From assembly GCA_044508835.1 (NCBI GenBank), contig JBIQHD010000008.1, positions 1 to 64,000 of the forward strand: DNA of 64,000 bases. The letters are read 5' to 3'. Both the position numbers and the translations under genes were made by a program. Numbering within the stretch: position 1 is the stretch's first letter; every line of letters begins with the position of its first letter. Source of the DNA: JAKFDI01 sp044508835. GTDB taxonomy: Bacteria > Pseudomonadota > Gammaproteobacteria > Burkholderiales > Burkholderiaceae_C. The notes under the pieces are model-generated. The model ran no database searches. It was not told the DNA's origin and saw nothing but the letters and a program-made list of their open reading frames with translations. Below are positions 23,511 to 30,556 of this stretch, piece after piece.

Positions 23511-24384
23511 GGTCCCGGCGCCACGCGACCGGCTGTGCCTCTTCGACGAGGGCTTTCTCTACGCGTGCCCGGGCCTGGTCAGCCGCACGCAGCGCCACGC
23601 GGCCACCCTGCTGATCGCCTTGGGCGACGCGCCCCTCCTCGTCGAAGGCGGCGGGCAGCGCGGCACCTGCGCGGCGGTCGCGGTGCGCCCGAGCGCCGCC
23701 AACGCGATCCATGCGCCCGCCGTGCCAGTGGCGTGCGTGGACGTCGGCCCGTCGCACCGCCACTACCGGAGCTTCGTCGGCATCGGGGCGCCGGGCTGGA
23801 TGGCCTTGCCGCCGCGCCTGTTCGAGCCGCTGCTGCCAGCCCTGCGCGACTTCCACGCCGGCCGGCTGGACCCGGCGGCCGCACGCGCCGTCTTCGACGA
23901 GTCCCTGGCACGCGTCGCCGGCATGTCGCCCGCTCCGCGGCCGCTCGACGCGCGGGTGGCCGGCACCATCGCCCGGCTGGGCGACGACCTGCATGCCACG
24001 CCGCACGAACTGGCGGCCGCGGCCTGCCTGTCCTACGACCGGCTCTCGCACCTGTTCTCGCGCGAGCTGGGCATGAGCCTGCGCCGCTACGTGCAGTGGC
24101 TCAAGCTGCGCGAGGCCGCGCGCTATCGCTGCCAGGGCATGAGCCTGACGCAGATTGCCGCGGCCGCCGGCTTCTGCGACTCGGCGCATTTCTCCAAGGT
24201 GTGGATGCAGTCGTACGGCACGTCGCCGGCGTACTTCTTCCTCGGCGGGGCGGTGGGCGTGCGCTACTTCGCCGGCTCCGGCGCCGACGATCCGGCACGG
24301 CGCCCGACGCCCACGCCCGCGCCGGCGAGCCCGGCGCGCCGGCCGGCAGCCGACCGGAACGACGCGTTGTGGCAGCGGCCCTGA
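23482..24384 (+). CDS. AraC-family transcriptional regulator
   Basis: A 300-residue regulator with two HTH motifs in residues ~155-255. These are ATPHELAAAACLSYDRLSHLFSRELGMSL and the second signature GMSLTQIAAAAGFCDSAHFSKVW (quoted core TQIAAAAGFCDSAHFSKVW). They are followed by YGTSPAYFF, typical of AraC proteins. The N-terminal ~150 residues form an effector domain of unknown specificity. An unusual disordered Pro/Ala/Arg-rich tail (~45 residues) follows the HTH. The start overlaps the PDZ gene end by 29 bases. Confidence 0.85.
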   Translation: MRPNATNPGEVPAPRDRLCLFDEGFLYACPGLVSRTQRHAATLLIALGDAPLLVEGGGQRGTCAAVAVRPSAANAIHAPAVPVACVDVGPSHRHYRSFVGIGAPGWMALPPRLFEPLLPALRDFHAGRLDPAAARAVFDESLARVAGMSPAPRPLDARVAGTIARLGDDLHATPHELAAAACLSYDRLSHLFSRELGMSLRRYVQWLKLREAARYRCQGMSLTQIAAAAGFCDSAHFSKVWMQSYGTSPAYFFLGGAVGVRYFAGSGADDPARRPTPTPAPASPARRPAADRNDALWQRP

Positions 24385-24385
24385 C

Positions 24386-24414
24386 TTGCCGGGCATGACC
24401 GCCGGGGCTAATAT
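24386..24414 (+). promoter_or_regulatory. Promoter of the AbrB-Doc module
   Basis: TTGCCG (24386-24391) and TAATAT (24409-24414) are separated by 17 bases, an ideal sigma-70 spacing. Initiation would fall inside the palindrome at 24416-24435, so repressor binding would block transcription directly. Confidence 0.6.
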
Positions 24415-24415
24415 G

Positions 24416-24435
24416 ACGAAAGTTATAACTTTCGT
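24416..24435. promoter_or_regulatory. Perfect 20-base palindromic operator of the AbrB-Doc module
   Basis: acgaaagtta is followed at once by its exact reverse complement taactttcgt. It lies 11 bases before the antitoxin ATG and overlaps the predicted transcription start. It is AT-rich in very GC-rich surroundings. By analogy with other MazE/AbrB antitoxins, the antitoxin alone or with its toxin probably binds here to autoregulate the pair. Confidence 0.65.
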
Positions 24436-24446
24436 TCGAGCCTGGC

Positions 24447-24671
24447 ATGCACACCCTCAAGCTCACCCAGATCGGCAACTCCGTCGGCGTGATCCTGCCC
24501 AAGGAGGTGCTGGCGCGGCTCAAGCTCGAGAAGGGTGATTCGCTCTACCTGACGGACACGCCGGATGGCCTGGCGTTGACTCCTTACGATCCCGACATCG
24601 AAGAGCAGCTCGACCAGGGCCGCGAGTTCATGAAGGAGTTCCGCGACACCTTCCGCGCGCTCGCCAAATGA
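24447..24671 (+). CDS. AbrB/MazE-type antitoxin
   Basis: A 74-residue protein with an N-terminal SpoVT/AbrB swapped-hairpin DNA-binding domain (LKLTQIGNSVGVILPKEVLARL, core QIGNSVGVILPKEV; then KGDSLYLTDTPDG). A helical tail (EEQLDQGREFMKEFRDTFRALAK, in part) should bind the toxin. It overlaps the Doc toxin start by four bases (ATGA at 24668). A promoter and palindromic operator lie directly upstream. Doc toxins are classically paired with Phd/YefM antitoxins; here the partner is AbrB-like. Confidence 0.92.
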   Translation: MHTLKLTQIGNSVGVILPKEVLARLKLEKGDSLYLTDTPDGLALTPYDPDIEEQLDQGREFMKEFRDTFRALAK

Positions 24672-25051
24672 ACTGGCGCTGGGTCGACAAACGGGTGCTC
24701 GTGCTGCTTCACGACGAAAGCCTGGCCGAACACGGCGGCGCGTCGGGTTTGCGCGACGAGGGCCTGCTGGACTCGGCCCTCGCGCGAGCACAGAACCGCG
24801 CAGCCTACGGCGAGCCCGATCACGCCGAACTCGCTGCCGCTTACGCCGCGGGCCTGGCGCAGAACCATCCCTTCGTCGACGGCAACAAGCGCGCCGCCTT
24901 TCTCGGCGCCGGCCTGTTCCTCGCGCACAACGGCTACCGGCTGACGGCCACGCAGGCCGAGGCCACGATCGCGATGTTCGGCCTGGCGTCGGGAAGCATC
25001 GGCGAGCCCGAATTCGCCGAGTGGGTGCGAGCCCACAGCAGCGTGCGCTGA
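24668..25051 (+). CDS. doc: Death-on-curing (Doc) family toxin
   Basis: A 127-residue Fic-fold protein with the active motif HPFVDGNKRAAFLGAGLFL (residues ~76-94), an HxFx(D)GNKR loop of the Doc subfamily. The N-terminal GLRDEGLLDSALARAQN is typical of Doc. Phage P1 Doc phosphorylates elongation factor EF-Tu and stops translation; the same reaction is expected here. All catalytic residues are intact. It converges on tgt, whose stop is six bases away. Confidence 0.93.
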   Translation: MNWRWVDKRVLVLLHDESLAEHGGASGLRDEGLLDSALARAQNRAAYGEPDHAELAAAYAAGLAQNHPFVDGNKRAAFLGAGLFLAHNGYRLTATQAEATIAMFGLASGSIGEPEFAEWVRAHSSVR

Positions 25052-25056
25052 CGCCG

Positions 25057-26184
25057 CTACACCCCTCGCGCCCGATCCTCCGCGAACCGCTTCGCGAACG
25101 CCGCGAACGCGCCCGCGTCCAGCGCTTCCCGCACCTCTCGCATCAGGTTCAGGTAGTAGTGCAGGTTGTGGATGCTCGCGAGCATCGGCCCGAGCATCTC
25201 GCCGCAGCGGTCGAGGTGGTGCAGGTAGGCGCGCGAGAAGCGCGTGCAGCAGGCGCAGGCGCAGGTCTCGTCCACCGGGCGCTCGTCGGTCTTGTGGCGC
25301 GCGTTGCGCAGGCGCAGGTCGCCGAAGCGGGTGAACAGGTGGCCGTTGCGCGCGTTGCGGGTGGGCATCACGCAGTCGAACATGTCGATGCCGGCGGCGA
25401 CGCCGTCGACCAGGTCCTCGGGCGTGCCCACGCCCATCAGGTAGCGCGGCTTGTCGTTGGGCAGCTTCGGGCCGATGTGGCGCAGCACGCGCAGCATCTC
25501 GGGCTTGGGCTCGCCCACGCTCAGACCGCCGATGGCGTAGCCGGGCAGGCCGAGCGCGGCCAGGCCCGCCAGCGATTCGTCGCGCAGGTGCTCGTGCATG
25601 CCGCCCTGCACGATGCCGAAGAGCGCGTTCGGGTTCTCGAGCCGCGCGAACTCGTCCTGGCAGCGCTTCGCCCAGCGCAGGCTCAGTTCCATCGACGTGC
25701 GCGCCTCGCGCTCGGTCGTCACGTGGCCCTTCGTTTCGTACGGGGTGCATTCGTCGAACTGCATGACGATGTCGCTGTTGAGCACATGCTGGATCTGCAT
25801 GCTGGTCTCGGGTGTGAGGAACAGCTTGTCGCCGTTGACGGGCGAGGCGAACTTCACGCCTTCCTCGCTGATCTTGCGCATCTCGCCCAGGCTCCACACC
25901 TGGAAGCCGCCGCTGTCGGTGAGGATGGGCCGGGTCCAGCCCTCGAAGCGGTGCAGGCCGCCGAACTGCGTCAGCACGTCCAGCCCCGGGCGCAGCCACA
26001 GGTGGAAGGTGTTGCCGAGGATGATCTGCGCGCCCATCGCTTCCAGCGACTGCGGCATCACGCCCTTGACGGTGCCGTAGGTGCCCACCGGCATGAAGAT
26101 CGGCGTCTCGACGACGCCGTGGTTCAGGGTGAGGCGCCCGCGGCGGGCCTGGCCTTCGGTGGTCAGCAGCTCGAAATTCAGCAT
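25057..26184 (-). CDS. tgt: Queuine tRNA-ribosyltransferase
   Basis: A 375-residue TIM-barrel enzyme that exchanges G34 for preQ1 in Asp, Asn, His and Tyr tRNAs. Present are the nucleophile/base region TDSGGFQVWSLGEMRKI (residues ~85-101), GGLSVGEPKPEMLRVL, YLMGVGTPEDLVDGVAAGIDMFDCVMPTRNARNG (core GIDMFDCVMPTRNARNG), and the zinc site CACACCTRFSRAYLHH (Cys-x-Cys-x2-Cys...His). queA, the next step of queuosine synthesis, lies at 32971 on the same strand but not adjacent. Confidence 0.97.
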   Translation of the reverse strand: MLNFELLTTEGQARRGRLTLNHGVVETPIFMPVGTYGTVKGVMPQSLEAMGAQIILGNTFHLWLRPGLDVLTQFGGLHRFEGWTRPILTDSGGFQVWSLGEMRKISEEGVKFASPVNGDKLFLTPETSMQIQHVLNSDIVMQFDECTPYETKGHVTTEREARTSMELSLRWAKRCQDEFARLENPNALFGIVQGGMHEHLRDESLAGLAALGLPGYAIGGLSVGEPKPEMLRVLRHIGPKLPNDKPRYLMGVGTPEDLVDGVAAGIDMFDCVMPTRNARNGHLFTRFGDLRLRNARHKTDERPVDETCACACCTRFSRAYLHHLDRCGEMLGPMLASIHNLHYYLNLMREVREALDAGAFAAFAKRFAEDRARGV

Positions 26185-26209
26185 CGCCGAATTCTCGCAG
26201 CCCGCCCTT

Positions 26210-27289
26210 TCAGAACGGGAACGCCCAGCCCAGCGTCACGTCGCGCGAGTGCGCCCCCGAACCGAGGCGGTCGGCGCCGAAGCGCAGCCGCAGCCCTTGC
26301 CAGGCGAGCGACACGGTCGCGCGCCGCTCGTGGAAGCGCCAGCCAAGCCCGAGGTCGACGGCGCCGAAGCGCCCGCCCCAGCCCACGGACGGCAGCGCGC
26401 CGAAGTCCGGCAGCCAGTCCACCGCGGCCTCGAAGCGGCCGTGCGCCGCCGATTGCCAGCGCGTCTTCAGCGCCCATTTCGGCGCCAGCCGGGCGGTGCG
26501 CCCCGACTGGCGGTACTGGCCTTGGATCAGGGGCTCGTAGATGACGAAGCCATCGGCGTCGTAGCTCTGCGTGGTGCTCGACAGCCGCGCATCGTCCTGC
26601 GGGATGCCGCGCCAGCGCAGCCAGCCGAGGTCGCGCACGGCCATGCTGACCGCAAGCCGCGGCCCGCGCCAGCCGAGTTCGCCGCCCAGCAGCAGGCCCA
26701 GCCCGCTGGATCCGAAGGGCTGGCGGAAGGGAAAGTCCAGCCGGCTGCCGGTTTCGGTGGCGCGCACGTCGAAGGCGTAGCCGCGCGTGGCGGCGTCGTA
26801 GCTCACCGGCCCGTCGATCTCGCGCTCGCGCCACTGGCGCAGCGACAGCAGCTGCAGCGACAGCCGGGCGTCCCAGGCGTCGGCCACCCGGAAGGCGCGC
26901 GCCGCTTCGAGCCCGGCGCCGCTGAAGCCTCGGAAGTCGACCTCGGCGTGCCAGCGGCGGTCGCGGTCGGCCGGCGCGAGCCGGGCGAGCTGCGCGGCGA
27001 GTTCGAGCGCGTCGCGGTTGGCGACCAGCGTGGCGCTGCTGCGCGCGAGCAGGCTCCAGGTCCAGGCGCCCTGGGTGCGGCTGGCGCGGACCTCGTCCTC
27101 GATGTAGGCGAGGCTGCGGCCCGGGCGCAGGCGCAGGCGGTCGACGTCGTCGCCGTCGAGGTCGGCCAGCGGCACCGGGCCGCCGTGGCGGTCGGCGCGC
27201 ACGGACAGCTCCCACACCGGCGGCGCCGCCTGCGCAGCCAGGGCGTAGGCAGCCGCGCCGAGCAGCAGCAGACGGAAGAAGGAACTCAT
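26210..27289 (-). CDS. Outer-membrane beta-barrel protein of unknown function
   Basis: A 359-residue exported protein with signal peptide MSSFFRLLLLGAAAYALAAQA. The mature part is a series of alternating hydrophobic strands (TWSLLARSSATLVANRDAL, WALKTRWQSAAHGRFEAAVDW) and ends with DVTLGWAFPF. The terminal Phe is the usual recognition signal for the BAM complex. No known porin family was recognised. It lies downstream of the large lipoprotein gene on the same strand, but a terminator separates them, so its expression may depend on read-through or its own promoter. Confidence 0.75.
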   Translation of the reverse strand: MSSFFRLLLLGAAAYALAAQAAPPVWELSVRADRHGGPVPLADLDGDDVDRLRLRPGRSLAYIEDEVRASRTQGAWTWSLLARSSATLVANRDALELAAQLARLAPADRDRRWHAEVDFRGFSGAGLEAARAFRVADAWDARLSLQLLSLRQWREREIDGPVSYDAATRGYAFDVRATETGSRLDFPFRQPFGSSGLGLLLGGELGWRGPRLAVSMAVRDLGWLRWRGIPQDDARLSSTTQSYDADGFVIYEPLIQGQYRQSGRTARLAPKWALKTRWQSAAHGRFEAAVDWLPDFGALPSVGWGGRFGAVDLGLGWRFHERRATVSLAWQGLRLRFGADRLGSGAHSRDVTLGWAFPF

Positions 27290-27307
27290 CGCGCAGGTCC
27301 GAAAGAG

Positions 27308-27336
27308 AAAAAAAGGGGCCCGGCATGCCGGACCCC
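27308..27336 (-). terminator. Intrinsic terminator after the lipoprotein gene
   Basis: On the minus strand a nine-pair stem (one G-U wobble) with a CATG loop (plus positions 27315-27336) is followed by seven T (27308-27314). It lies 22 bases past the lipoprotein stop and 19 bases before the barrel gene start. Confidence 0.8.
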
Positions 27337-27357
27337 TGCGGTGTCACGCCGCCCCGG

Positions 27358-29757
27358 TCAGAAGCCCAGGTCCAGCGACACGTGCGAGCCGTCGGTGAAG
27401 GTCACGTTCTTGGACGCCCGGTCGAGCGTGCCGATGACGGTGCTGCCGTGCTTCAGCTCGGCGCTCGACGCGCGGCTGTTCCATGCGAGCGAGAGGCCGG
27501 CCGTGGCTTCGCTCAGCGTGAAGACGTCCGAGCCGTCGGCCGCGCGGGCATGCGAGATCGCCACCACGGTGCGCGGCGTGCCGTTGGCCAGCGTGCGGTA
27601 CTGCATCGTCAGCGACGTGGGCGCCGACTCGCTGTTGTCGCCGCTGCCGCTCACCGTGACTTCGAGCGCCGGCCGGTTCGGCGCCGTGATCGCGCCGACG
27701 AAGCTGGCTTCCACGCCGAAGCGGTTGCCCGCCGACACCGCCGCCAGTTCGTCGAAGCTGCCGTAGCCGGTCAGCTTGGTGCTGAAGGTGCCGGCGGCGA
27801 ACTCGCGGGCCTCGCCGTTGGCGATGGTGCGCAGCGAGCCGCTCAGGCTGAGGTCGGTCGGCGAGTGGTAGTGGCCAGAGGCATCCCAGGTCGAGCCGAC
27901 CGCCTTCAGGCTGCCGGCGAACTCGGCGTCGGCGGTGGTCCACACCAGGTCGAGCTCGATCTCGGCGATGTCGCCCTGCGTGGCCGGGTCGCTCGCCGTC
28001 GGGCGGGTGAGGTCGTCGGTCACCGGGATCTCGCGCGACTTGAAGCCGTTGACCTTCAACGTGCCGGCCACCGTGTCCGCGCTCGAGTAGGCGGTGAGCG
28101 TGCCCGACAGGCTTGACACCTCCTGCCGGAAGCCGGAGAGGGTGCGCGTGCCGCTCAGCGCCCAGCGGTGGTGGTCGTTGACGATGGCGCTTCCGCCCGA
28201 TTCGAACGCACCCGGCAGATCCCCGGCGACGGAGAAGCTGGTGATGTGGCCGTCCGCGTCGGTGCCGGCCGTGAGCGTTCCCTCGTAGCCGCGCGTCTGG
28301 CCTTCGGCCAGCACGTTGCTCACCGAGACCCATCGGCCGTTGGCGCCGTCCCAGTTCTCGACCCGCTTGCGCGCCGCCGTGCTGTAGCTGAAGCTGCCCG
28401 CGCTGCCCGGGGTCAGCGTGAAGCCGTGGCGCCAGGTGGTGCGCACGCCGCTCGCGCTGGTGACGTAGTACGTGGCGCGGCAGCCCACGTAGTTGGCGGT
28501 GGCCGCGGAGGCGGACTCGATCGTCGTCGCCGCGTCCTCGTACACCGTGCAGCCGACGGCGGTGAAGCCGCTGGTCGATGCCGGCGTGCCGCTGGGCACC
28601 GCGCCGGCCGCATGGCCGCGCGAGTTGCCCGACCGTCCGGCGCGGAAGTCGTTGTACAGGTCCGCGCCCTTGATGAGCGCGCTCAGGTCGGCCACCAGCA
28701 CCTCGGCCGGCACCTGCACGTCCTCCATCGCGGCCTTGAAGGCCAGCGCCTCGGTGTTCACCGGGCCGCCGGCCACGCTGCCGCCGCTGCCGAGGAAGAC
28801 GGCGCGCAGGTCGGTCGAGAGCTGGGCGAACAAGGCCTTGGCGGCGGTGATGGCCGGCGTCTCGGGCTTCGCTTCCGCGGCCTTGCAGGCGTCGCCTTCG
28901 CAGCCGAGGTTCTGCACCGCGGCGGCCACCACGCTGGACGGGATCGACGCGGGCACCGCCGTCGGGTTGGCCAGCACGGTGCCGACGGCGGCGGCGAGCG
29001 CGGCCGACAGGTCGACGGCCGATGCGCCGCTGCCGGCCTCGAGCTTGAGGGAGGTGGTGCTGGCCGAATCCGCCAGCTTGCCGACCACGCAGCCGATGCG
29101 GGCGTCGGCGGCCACGGCATCGCAGCCCGCGGCGCCGTCGGCGGCGAGCTGCGACACGGCGGCCAGCATCACCGCCATCTGCTGCTGCGCCACGGTGCCG
29201 GCATCGGCCGCGGGCACGACGGCCACGCCCACCGGGTCGAAGCCCAGCAGCTGGGTGACGGTGGAGATCGCCTGGCCGGCGCTGGCGGCGGTGATGCCGC
29301 CGCTGGCCTTCTGCGCGGCGGCCACGGCCATCTCGCTGAACGGCGTGACGCTGGCGGTGACGGCGACCGCGCCGGTGCCCGTCGGCACGAACAGCGAGCG
29401 CATCGTGAAGCCCGCGGGCAGCGGCTTCGCGGTGCCGGTCAGCTCGTCGACGTGGGTGGTGTCGGCCGTGGCCACGACGCGGATGACGTAGGGCTGGTCC
29501 TTCGTCGCGTCGAACACGAGCTGGTAGGCGCCGTGGCCGTCGGTGGTGGCGGTGCCGAGCGCGGCGTCGTCCACCGTGCCGTCGGCCTTGACCGCGTGCG
29601 CGGTCACGGTGGCGTTGGCCATCAGGCCCTTGGCGGCGGTGCCGCTGAGGGTCACGTTCGCCGCGGCCGGCGCGTCGGCATCGCCGCCACCTCCGCCGCC
29701 GCACCCGGCCAGCAGGCCGGCGGCCAGCATGGCAGTCCACAAGGCATGACGTCCCAT
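27358..29757 (-). CDS. Large surface lipoprotein of unknown function
   Basis: A 799-residue lipoprotein. The lipobox LLAGC puts the lipidated Cys at residue 19, followed by seven Gly. Residue +2 is not Asp, so outer-membrane targeting is expected. Residues ~30-110 resemble a carboxypeptidase-regulatory-like beta domain (NVTLSGTAAKGLMANATVTAHAV). A Ser/Ala/Val-rich helical region (~120-370) and a long beta-rich C-terminus of repeating strands follow. No enzyme motif was found. GGAG before ATG 29757 fixes the start; a frame-open extension to 29787 lacks a site. It is divergent from a response-regulator gene. Confidence 0.75.
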   Translation of the reverse strand: MGRHALWTAMLAAGLLAGCGGGGGGDADAPAAANVTLSGTAAKGLMANATVTAHAVKADGTVDDAALGTATTDGHGAYQLVFDATKDQPYVIRVVATADTTHVDELTGTAKPLPAGFTMRSLFVPTGTGAVAVTASVTPFSEMAVAAAQKASGGITAASAGQAISTVTQLLGFDPVGVAVVPAADAGTVAQQQMAVMLAAVSQLAADGAAGCDAVAADARIGCVVGKLADSASTTSLKLEAGSGASAVDLSAALAAAVGTVLANPTAVPASIPSSVVAAAVQNLGCEGDACKAAEAKPETPAITAAKALFAQLSTDLRAVFLGSGGSVAGGPVNTEALAFKAAMEDVQVPAEVLVADLSALIKGADLYNDFRAGRSGNSRGHAAGAVPSGTPASTSGFTAVGCTVYEDAATTIESASAATANYVGCRATYYVTSASGVRTTWRHGFTLTPGSAGSFSYSTAARKRVENWDGANGRWVSVSNVLAEGQTRGYEGTLTAGTDADGHITSFSVAGDLPGAFESGGSAIVNDHHRWALSGTRTLSGFRQEVSSLSGTLTAYSSADTVAGTLKVNGFKSREIPVTDDLTRPTASDPATQGDIAEIELDLVWTTADAEFAGSLKAVGSTWDASGHYHSPTDLSLSGSLRTIANGEAREFAAGTFSTKLTGYGSFDELAAVSAGNRFGVEASFVGAITAPNRPALEVTVSGSGDNSESAPTSLTMQYRTLANGTPRTVVAISHARAADGSDVFTLSEATAGLSLAWNSRASSAELKHGSTVIGTLDRASKNVTFTDGSHVSLDLGF

Positions 29758-29916
29758 CGAATTCTCCGATTTGCAGTTGTCGAACACCCGGCGGATGCCG
29801 GGAGGATGCGAAGGATTCTTCGGCGCGGTGCCACGCGCCCGCTTCGGCCAAACGGTCGATGAGGCGACAATCCGGTGTGCCTTAAATCACGCCGCGCGGT
29901 TGTCCCTCGCCCTTGC

Positions 29917-30552
29917 ATGAAGTCCCGAATGCAGATCCTGCTGATCGATGACCACACCCTGTTCCGCGACGCCCTCGCCCTCCTGATCGCGCACCGTTTC
30001 CCCGACGTCGCCGTGCGGCATGCCGGCAGCCTGGACGAGGCGGGCCGCACCCTCGCCGCCGAGCCCGCGCTGCGGCTCGCCCTGCTCGACCTGTCGCTGC
30101 CCGACAGCAGCGGCCCCGAGGCCGTGCACCGGCTCAAGGGCCTGGCCGAGCACGTGACGGTGGTGGTGGTGTCGGCCGACGAGCGCCCGGAGACGGTGCT
30201 CGCCGCCATCGACGCCGGCGCGGCCGGCTTCATCCCCAAGACGGCACGCCGGGCGATGCTCGAGGACGCCCTGGAGACGGTGCTCGACGGCCGGGTGTTC
30301 GTGCCGCAGCAGACCTACAGCGACCTGGCGCCGCTGGCGCCCGACGAGCCGCTCGACCTGTCGCCGCGCCAGCGCGACGTGCTGCGCCTGCTGATCGAGG
30401 GCAAGCCGAACAAGACGATCTGCCGCGAGCTGGACCTGTCGGAATCGACGGTGAAGACGCACCTGGCGGCCATCTTCCGCAAGCTCGACGTCACCAGCCG
30501 CACGCAGGCGGTGGTGGCCGCCGCGCGGCTCGGCCTGAAGCTGCGGGGCTGA
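29917..30552 (+). CDS. LuxR/NarL-family response regulator
   Basis: A 211-residue two-domain regulator. The receiver (residues ~5-120) has the DD pair in LLIDDHTLF, the phosphoacceptor Asp in LALLDLSLPDSSG, the Ser in VVVVSADE and the Lys in FIPKTAR. The LuxR-type HTH (~148-205) contains LSPRQRDVLRLLIEGKPNKTI and ESTVKTHLAAIFRKLDV. It starts at ATG 29917 or 29929. It converges on the hybrid kinase gene with only four bases between stop codons, an unusual tail-to-tail pairing of likely signalling partners. Confidence 0.92.
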   Translation: MKSRMQILLIDDHTLFRDALALLIAHRFPDVAVRHAGSLDEAGRTLAAEPALRLALLDLSLPDSSGPEAVHRLKGLAEHVTVVVVSADERPETVLAAIDAGAAGFIPKTARRAMLEDALETVLDGRVFVPQQTYSDLAPLAPDEPLDLSPRQRDVLRLLIEGKPNKTICRELDLSESTVKTHLAAIFRKLDVTSRTQAVVAAARLGLKLRG

Positions 30553-30556
30553 GGGC

